Shown here in pieces: positions 58,528 to 64,000 of a DNA stretch of 64,000 nucleotides (its first letter is position 1; every line of letters starts with the position of its first letter). Made by a program: the position numbers and the translations under genes. The notes under the pieces are model-generated. The model was not told the origin of the DNA. It worked only from the letters and a program-made list of their open reading frames with translations, and ran no database searches. Origin of the DNA: Syntrophobotulus glycolicus DSM 8271. GTDB taxonomy: Bacteria > Bacillota > Desulfitobacteriia > Desulfitobacteriales > Syntrophobotulaceae. The stretch covers positions 1,736,001-1,800,000 of the forward strand of contig NC_015172.1 in the NCBI RefSeq assembly GCF_000190635.1, read 5' to 3'.

Positions 58528-61116
58528 CTACAAAACTTTCGACGACCGGATTCTGCTGACCAAATCATAGAGATAATCCATAGCCTGTTTGGGGGTCATC
58601 CGATCAAGGTCAATTTCTTCAACCTCTTTAAGGAGCGGGTGGACCTCCTCCTGATCAAATAAGCTGGGCTGGAGAACCTCCACTCTTGTGGCTTTATCGG
58701 GATATGTTTCACCGGAAAGACTTTCCAGCTCGCGTAAAATGCTCTCGGCCCTTTTCAGGAGATCCAAGGGCAATCCGGCAATTTTGGCGACATGCAGGCC
58801 ATAGCTCCGGTCTGCTTTGCCGGGCAGGATTTTATGCAGAAATAGAATGTCCGATCCCTTTTCCCGGACAGCGACGTGCAGGTTGAATACTGCGGGAAAC
58901 ATGGTTTCAAGAGCGGTCAATTCGTGGTAATGCGTGGCGAATAGCGTCAGGGGCTGGGCTGTCGGGTTGCCTGCGAGATATTCAACAATCGCCCAGGCCA
59001 GACTTAAGCCATCATAGGTTGCCGTTCCGCGCCCCACTTCATCCAGGATGATCAGGCTGCGGGATGCTGCATTTTGCAGAATAAAGGCAACCTCATTCAT
59101 TTCAACCATGAAGGTACTCTGACCGGAGGCCAGGTTATCGGAGGCACCGACTCTGGTATAGATACAATCCCGCAAAGCGATTGCGGCTTTCTGAGCGGGA
59201 ACAAAAGACCCGACCTGGCTCAGCAGAACAATGAGCGCTACCTGTCTCATATAGGTTGATTTGCCTCCCATATTGGGGCCTGTAATTAAGGCCAGGCTTT
59301 TTGAGGAGGTTAACAGAGTGTCATTGGGAACAAATAAATCGTTGCAAACCTGTTCAACAACAGGATGTCTGCCTTCAACAATATGAATCGTCCCTTCGTT
59401 GTTGATTTCCGGACGGACATAATGATGGCGGACAGCAGCTTCAGCCAAAGATAAAAAAACATCTATCTCGCCGATGGCCTGAGCGGCATTAAGAATTGGC
59501 GGAGTGTGGGATAAAACCTCGTCTTTCAGTTCCGTATATACGGCGTATTCCAGATCAAAAAGCTTCTCCTGAGCGTTGAGAACCTGTTGCTCGTATTCTT
59601 TAAGCTCCGGTGTAATATAGCGTTCGCAATTGGCCAGGGTCTGTTTTCGGATATAATCTTCCGGGACCAAATGGGAATTGGCATTGGTGATTTCGATGTA
59701 ATAGCCAAAAACTTTATTATAACCTATTTTTAAAGACTTAATCTTCGTTTTTTCTCTTTCCTGATTTTCCAGGCGGGCGATCCAATCTCTGCCGCCTGAG
59801 GCAACGGCCCGGAGACGGTCGATTTCCGGAATGTAACCGTTGTTGATGATATTGCCCTCATGCAATGTCACCGGAGCATCAGGATTAATGGCTTTTAGGA
59901 GTTTGGCGGAAAGATCATCCAGGCCGGAGATTGGTTCGAGATATTTTGTTAATGTCAGGACTTGATGTTGATGAATAATCTTTCGTACTTCCGGAAGACA
60001 AGCCAGGGTAGCGGCCAAAGCCAGCATATCTCTGGGGCTGGCTTTCCCATAGGAAAGCCTGGCTGTCAGTCTTTCCAGGTCATAGACATGACTTAAGCAT
60101 TTGAACAGCTCCTGCCGGGCAAACGTATTTTTGGTCAGCTCTTCAACCGTATCCAGGCGAGCCTCAATTTGCTCCTTATTCAAGAGGGGCTGCTGGATCC
60201 AATGCCTGAGCATTCTTGCCCCAAAAGCAGTTTTGGTAAGATTCAGTACGTCAAAAATCGTACCCCTTTCATCACCAAAACGGGAGCTTTCAACCAATTC
60301 AAGGTTCTTTCTGGTCCAGCGGTCAAGTACCATGACTTCCGATTGCCGGCAGCTTTTTAATTCGATCACATTTTGCAGGCTGGAATCAGGAATATTCTTT
60401 TTAATATAGTTCCATAAAGCACCGGCTGCTCTGGCTGATACCGGCATCTGTTCCAGCAAGCCGGTATAATTGTGAAACCGTTCCCGGAAACCGGCCAGGG
60501 ATGAAAAAATTGTCTTATCTGCAGCATTGCTATAATAGCCGTCTAAAGCCTTGCTCATGGAGACAGCAAATTCTTTGGGCAAGATAATCTCAGCGGGATT
60601 GATCCGATTCAGCTCATTTAATAAGGTTTGTTGACTGGGTGTCTGAAACAAGCGAAAATCCCCTGTCGTCAGATCTAAATAGGCCAGTCCCCAATCTTTT
60701 TCTTTGTAAATAGCCGCCAGGTAATTATTCTTATGCTCTGCGGCAACGGTATCCACAGTTCCTGGTGAAACGATGCGCACGATATCGCGCTTTACAATGC
60801 CCTTGCTCTGTTGCGGATCTTCTGTCTGTTCGCAAATAGCCACTTTAAAACCGGCGGCAATCAGCTTCTGAATATAATTTTCCGCTGAATGGTGAGGAAC
60901 GCCGCACATGGGAATCCTGCTGCCACTTCCTCCCTCACGGGAGGTTAGGGCTATTTCCAGAACAGGCGCGGCTGTTAAGGCATCATCTGCAAACATTTCA
61001 TAAAAATCCCCAAGCCTGAAAAATAAAATGCAGTCCGGAACCTTGGCCTTAATGCTTTCGTATTGTTTAAGCATAGGAGTTGTTGCCATTTTTTTCTCCA
61101 AATGTTTATTTTCCAT
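58528..61116 (-). CDS. mutS: DNA mismatch repair protein MutS
   Basis: MutS1 of 862 residues, which recognises mismatches. The N-terminal mismatch-binding domain starts TPMLKQYESIKAKVPDCILF and has the FYEMF phenylalanine-glutamate motif (about residues 37-41). Walker A is GPNMGGKSTYMRQ from residue 613, then MVEMNEVAFIL, Walker B LIILDEVGRGTATYDG, and THYHELTAL. The C-terminus has a beta-clamp-like PSLFDQEEVHP. Length is normal. It starts the operon ending at hfq. Confidence 0.97.
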   Translation of the reverse strand: MENKHLEKKMATTPMLKQYESIKAKVPDCILFFRLGDFYEMFADDALTAAPVLEIALTSREGGSGSRIPMCGVPHHSAENYIQKLIAAGFKVAICEQTEDPQQSKGIVKRDIVRIVSPGTVDTVAAEHKNNYLAAIYKEKDWGLAYLDLTTGDFRLFQTPSQQTLLNELNRINPAEIILPKEFAVSMSKALDGYYSNAADKTIFSSLAGFRERFHNYTGLLEQMPVSARAAGALWNYIKKNIPDSSLQNVIELKSCRQSEVMVLDRWTRKNLELVESSRFGDERGTIFDVLNLTKTAFGARMLRHWIQQPLLNKEQIEARLDTVEELTKNTFARQELFKCLSHVYDLERLTARLSYGKASPRDMLALAATLACLPEVRKIIHQHQVLTLTKYLEPISGLDDLSAKLLKAINPDAPVTLHEGNIINNGYIPEIDRLRAVASGGRDWIARLENQEREKTKIKSLKIGYNKVFGYYIEITNANSHLVPEDYIRKQTLANCERYITPELKEYEQQVLNAQEKLFDLEYAVYTELKDEVLSHTPPILNAAQAIGEIDVFLSLAEAAVRHHYVRPEINNEGTIHIVEGRHPVVEQVCNDLFVPNDTLLTSSKSLALITGPNMGGKSTYMRQVALIVLLSQVGSFVPAQKAAIALRDCIYTRVGASDNLASGQSTFMVEMNEVAFILQNAASRSLIILDEVGRGTATYDGLSLAWAIVEYLAGNPTAQPLTLFATHYHELTALETMFPAVFNLHVAVREKGSDILFLHKILPGKADRSYGLHVAKIAGLPLDLLKRAESILRELESLSGETYPDKATRVEVLQPSLFDQEEVHPLLKEVEEIDLDRMTPKQAMDYLYDLVSRIRSSKVL

Positions 61117-61222
61117 CTAAAATAATAATAGCTTAAAAATGCTGAAAATTGTATAGTTATTGTCGAAAATAGTTTTCCAAATCCAAAACGAAAAGGGCAA
61201 CACCTTTCAAGCTTACGGAAAG

Positions 61223-61253
61223 AGCCCCATGAAACCGGCCTGCTCATGGGGCT
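61223..61253 (-). terminator. Hairpin between the CBO0543 gene and mutS
   Basis: AGCCCCATGA and TCATGGGGCT form a 10-base perfect stem with an 11-base loop. On the minus strand CTTTCC follows, a weak U-tract. Probably ends the CBO0543 gene's transcript. Confidence 0.6.
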
Positions 61254-61305
61254 GTATTTATCTTTCTGCTAAACCTTATCTTCATCTGCCTGCCATGATA
61301 TCTTT

Positions 61306-61806
61306 TTAATATTTTGCTGGTACTTGAAATAAAAAGAGAACTCCTACACAGAAGATGAAAGCGAGAAACCAGGCAATATACGGTTTCTTTTGGTGAATAA
61401 CCAGTAATGGGAACAAAATACAATCAAACACTACCGAACAAATAAAATTCCAGCCGTGGAAATGCTGCATGAAATTATATTTAAGCCCAAGGTATTCCAG
61501 CCCTGAGAAAAGAAGGACCCAAAATGAAACAAACCTTATTTTCTTAAATAGGCCTGAGCGGGGATAATTGGGCAGGAAAAGCAGAACTGTACAGGGATAA
61601 ATAATCAGAGCCACAATTAATGTTGTGATGGTACCGGGCATCATTTTGGCTGTGTATTGCCAAAGCGGCTTAACGGAAAACAGATAAAGATAAATAAAAT
61701 CACCGGAAATAAAGAACAAGATTGTAGGATAATAAGTTTTCCAATTTCTCCAGGCACCCCAGCGGTAACAAGCGATCAGAAAAATGAATGCCAGTACTAC
61801 AATCAT
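61306..61806 (-). CDS. CBO0543-family membrane protein
   Basis: A 166-residue membrane protein with about five hydrophobic segments. WRNWKTYYPTILFFISGDFI and LYLFSVKPLWQYT match the CBO0543 family. I start it at the ATG behind GAGGGAAATC; the longer frame reaches 49 codons further upstream without conservation. Function unknown. It sits between the ricA-like gene and mutS, where Bacillus has cotE, but is unrelated to CotE. Flanked by terminators, it is a single unit. Confidence 0.75.
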   Translation of the reverse strand: MIVVLAFIFLIACYRWGAWRNWKTYYPTILFFISGDFIYLYLFSVKPLWQYTAKMMPGTITTLIVALIIYPCTVLLFLPNYPRSGLFKKIRFVSFWVLLFSGLEYLGLKYNFMQHFHGWNFICSVVFDCILFPLLVIHQKKPYIAWFLAFIFCVGVLFLFQVPAKY

Positions 61807-61981
61807 AAGATTTCCCTCAAATCCCCCAAAACAGGTCTTTTTATCACAAATATTTATATAATTAATTCTATATTTGGGTCTATTTTCCTGCATGGGAGAT
61901 AAAAAATAATATAAGATATTTATGCAACGGAACAAATTATTTTGTATAGACATTCTGCCCGCCAGTTTCTATTATAGAAAC

Positions 61982-62013
61982 AAAAAACGCTGACAAGAAA
62001 ATTTCTTGCCAGC
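61982..62013 (-). terminator. Rho-independent terminator of the ricA-like gene
   Basis: On the minus strand GCTGGCAAGAAA pairs with TTTCTTGTCAGC (one G-U pair), followed by G and six T's after the stem. It ends the miaB-ricA unit. Confidence 0.85.
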
Positions 62014-62091
62014 AGTCAAAGGACCTTATCTCTCTTTTCAGGAGCTCAATTGTATTTTTCAGGTTATCTTAAATCTATTCAAGGGCCTTTT

Positions 62092-62538
62092 TCACATATT
62101 ATTGTTTTGGGAAATAAACTTATCACATTCGGTATTCCCATCCTTATCTTTACATGTAGCATGAGCGGGACAAGTGATACAGGCATCTTCTTCAGGATCA
62201 GCGGTATCAAATTGCAAGGCTCCCGTTAAAATATTGTTGATTTCCTGCAAGAGGGCGGTAAATTTGTTATGGGCCGCCATGTAGTTGAGTAAAACAGGAT
62301 GATTTTCCACCTTGGCTTCAATAAATTCAATTGAACGCTGATCTTGTTCGGACAGCTCTTTTCCCTCTTCCAGATCTTTTTGTACTCGTTGGTAAACTTT
62401 CTGCCAACGTTCATTCAGGTTATTGGCAACCTTATCCTCGCGGATTTTTTTCTCTGCTTCCCGTACTTCAATGGCCTCCGGACTGTTATGAATTGCTTCA
62501 GCCAGCTCGGATGCTTTTAAATATAATTCTGAGTTCAT
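62092..62538 (-). CDS. YlbF/YmcA-family protein (RicA-like) with Cys-rich tail
   Basis: A 148-residue helical protein of the Com_YlbF family. Residues 1-110 form the family helices (LYLKASELAEAIHNSPEAIE and NNLNERWQKVYQRVQKD). Residues 118-138 add a cysteine cluster, Cys120, Cys123, Cys129 and Cys138 (ACITCPAHATCKD), suited for an iron-sulfur cluster. Gene order miaB-ricA-...-mutS-mutL equals the Bacillus ymcB-ymcA-cotE-mutS-mutL order, so orthology to YmcA (RicA) is likely. Bacillus RicA-RicF-RicT helps RNase Y processing and development. Start at 62538 behind GGAGGTG; a TTG six codons earlier lies over that site. Confidence 0.8.
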   Translation of the reverse strand: MNSELYLKASELAEAIHNSPEAIEVREAEKKIREDKVANNLNERWQKVYQRVQKDLEEGKELSEQDQRSIEFIEAKVENHPVLLNYMAAHNKFTALLQEINNILTGALQFDTADPEEDACITCPAHATCKDKDGNTECDKFISQNNNM

Positions 62539-62629
62539 TTGCTGTAACACCTCCAAAATTAATTAATTTGCCAAGGTAACCGGTTTCTCCTGATCACAAG
62601 CAGGTCAATATATATTCTGAATATATATT

Positions 62630-63964
62630 TTATACCAACTCTCCCCATAAAGTCCATGAGTTTACGGATTGTATCCTAACTAGGACCAAGGTTCCGGCCA
62701 GATCGAGGTGGCCGGGGAAGACGACCACTTCATTCCCTCTTGTCCGGCCTGTCAGCATTTCAGGGTTATTCTTGCTGGGGCCTTCAACCAACACTTCGTA
62801 TTCCTTCCCGGTCATTTGCTCGCGCCAGCTCAGGCTCCGGGCATTTTGAATGCTCATTAAGCGCTGAAGCCTTCGCTTCTTAACATCAAGCGGGATCTGC
62901 TCCTCATATGAGGCAGCGGCTGTACCGGATCGTTTGGAATACATAAAAGTGAAGGCCTGGGAAAAATGCACCTTTTGAACCAGATCGATGGTTTGTTCGA
63001 AATCCTCCTCGGTCTCCCCGGGAAATCCGACAATGATATCCGTTGTAAGCCTGACTTCCGGGATCATTCCCAAAATTGCTTTTATGCGCTCCAGATAATA
63101 TTCCCTGGTATAATTCCGGTTCATTGCCCGCAAAATAGTGTTGCTTCCGGCCTGGAAAGGCAGATGAATGTGTTCACATATCTTTTGACCTTCCGCAATG
63201 GTTTTGATTAAAAGATCACTAAGATCTTTAGGGTGAGAAGTAATAAAACGAATTCTGTCCAGATTCGGCAATTGATCAACTTCCTGCAAAAGGTTGGAGA
63301 AATCATAAGCAAAGCCGTCTCTGAGTCCGTAGGAATTCACGTTTTGACCGAGTAAAGTGACCTCTTTGCAGCCGCCTTGGACCAAGACCCCGATTTCTTC
63401 GCAGATGTCTTCTTTCGGTCTGCTCCGTTCCTCTCCTCGGACAAAAGGAACAATACAATAAGCGCAGTAATTATTACAACCGTACATGATATTGACATTT
63501 GCCTTTAATTTTCCGTATTCAGCGGTGGAGATTTCCCGGTCTCCGTTCTTCTGGGCCTCCTGAGAAACACAGATGATTTTGCTGTTTTCGGAAGCTGATT
63601 TCAACAATTGGGCAAAATTACCGATATCATTTGTCCCGGTCCAGATATCGACATGAGCCGCTCTTTTGCTGAGCTTTTCCGCCGTACCCGGTTGTTGGAC
63701 CATACACCCGCATACCGCAATTTTAAGAGAAGGCTTTTTTTCTTTATAGTTTTTCAGCTGACCTATTTTACCGATAATTTTGTTTTCCGCACTTTCCCGG
63801 ACACAACAGGTATTAATAATAATCAGATCTGCCTGTTCAAGCTCTGTCGTTTTTTCATAACCCTGCTGCCGGGCAACAGAAGAGAATGTTTCGGCGTCTC
63901 TTTCCGACATCTGGCAGCCATAGGATAAAGTGAGATATTTTTTTTTATTCCCTTGCATGGCCAA
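62630..63964 (-). CDS. miaB: tRNA-2-methylthio-N6-dimethylallyladenosine synthase MiaB
   Basis: MiaB, a radical-SAM methylthiotransferase of 444 residues that converts the MiaA product i6A37 to ms2i6A37. The auxiliary cluster Cys are Cys17 (SYGCQMSERD), Cys53 (INTCCVRE) and Cys87 (CGCMVQ). The radical-SAM motif is Cys163, Cys167 and Cys170 (YGCNNYCAYC). A C-terminal TRAM domain (about 375-440) binds tRNA. The start is TTG with GAGGATGATCA; an ATG two codons later is the alternative. Its substrate-maker miaA lies 11 kb downstream in the same gene block. Confidence 0.95.
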   Translation of the reverse strand: MAMQGNKKKYLTLSYGCQMSERDAETFSSVARQQGYEKTTELEQADLIIINTCCVRESAENKIIGKIGQLKNYKEKKPSLKIAVCGCMVQQPGTAEKLSKRAAHVDIWTGTNDIGNFAQLLKSASENSKIICVSQEAQKNGDREISTAEYGKLKANVNIMYGCNNYCAYCIVPFVRGEERSRPKEDICEEIGVLVQGGCKEVTLLGQNVNSYGLRDGFAYDFSNLLQEVDQLPNLDRIRFITSHPKDLSDLLIKTIAEGQKICEHIHLPFQAGSNTILRAMNRNYTREYYLERIKAILGMIPEVRLTTDIIVGFPGETEEDFEQTIDLVQKVHFSQAFTFMYSKRSGTAAASYEEQIPLDVKKRRLQRLMSIQNARSLSWREQMTGKEYEVLVEGPSKNNPEMLTGRTRGNEVVVFPGHLDLAGTLVLVRIQSVNSWTLWGELV

Positions 63965-64000
63965 TGATCATCCTCATTTTATGTTGTCATTATCTAATAT

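Noticed and set aside
1-64000. CRISPR arrays, insertion sequences, prophage genes, rRNA, known riboswitches
   Set aside because: I looked for regular repeats, transposase/integrase motifs and common riboswitch cores and saw none. A covariance-model search would be decisive for weak riboswitches.

Overview
The window reads as ordinary chromosome of a spore-forming, LexA-carrying Firmicute. Gene content (two Tat loci, a polyprenyl diphosphate synthase, a CBO0543-type membrane family, a YtrA-type GntR/ABC operon, spoVK, a RicA-like protein, an SASP-like mini-gene) and moderate GC suggest the Peptococcaceae/Desulfitobacteriaceae (Desulfitobacterium, Dehalobacter or Desulfosporosinus relatives). 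This assignment is inferred from gene order and composition; no database was searched. I see no prophage, insertion sequence, CRISPR array or rRNA.

Layout. 1-4.1 kb: 3' end of tatC, a tatB-like gene, a trans-polyprenyl diphosphate synthase, an SDH-type cytosolic serine protease, a second tatA and an SDR oxidoreductase. 4.2-9.5 kb: queH, an HTH-fused N6-adenine DNA methyltransferase with no visible nuclease, a TPR protein, a polysaccharide deacetylase, a decayed lipoprotein gene and tRNA-Leu(CAG). 9.6-16.4 kb: ubiX, a cupin, signal peptidase I plus a DUF815 ATPase, a DUF362 protein and a GAF-PAS-GGDEF-HD-GYP protein. 16.5-27.3 kb: an RluA-type pseudouridine synthase; an M29 aminopeptidase, 2-hydroxyacid dehydrogenase and CCA transferase operon; an aminotransferase with its Lrp regulator; a GC-rich CoA-disulfide reductase/rhodanese; aconitase. 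27.6-34.8 kb: trmL, a TagO/WecA-type transferase, a UPF0173 hydrolase, two mini-genes, dnaE and coaD. 35-41.6 kb: a GntR-ABC transporter operon with its operator, tRNA-Leu(CAA), a TetR regulator, an HD-domain/PF06541 pair and a frameshifted small gene. 42-46 kb: an AT-rich stretch with a large lipoprotein, an M23 peptidase behind an unusual leader hairpin, and the divergent yneA-like/lexA pair with three LexA boxes.

46-64 kb is one long, nearly all minus-strand block. In transcription order it holds miaB, a ricA-like gene, a CBO0543 protein, mutS, a hydantoinase-like gene, a deacetylase-like gene, mutL, an RsmJ-like methyltransferase, miaA, hfq, (a plus-strand DUF401 protein), spoVK, a methionine gamma-lyase-family gene (ynbB), an S26 peptidase-like protein and ddl. 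The backbone matches the Bacillus ymcB-ymcA-mutSL and miaA-hfq/spoVK-ynbB neighbourhoods, with extra genes inserted.

The most interesting items are: an S26 signal-peptidase paralogue whose catalytic serine is alanine; a hairpin followed by seven U's that also buries the Shine-Dalgarno sequence of the M23 peptidase gene; the coupled hydantoinase/deacetylase pair between mutS and mutL, the deacetylase carrying a C-terminal zinc ribbon; the HTH-methyltransferase fusion; an extra insertion in the HD domain of the CCA-adding enzyme; a RicA-like protein with a four-cysteine tail; and several small or broken genes that automatic annotation would probably miss. None of these alone proves a new system.
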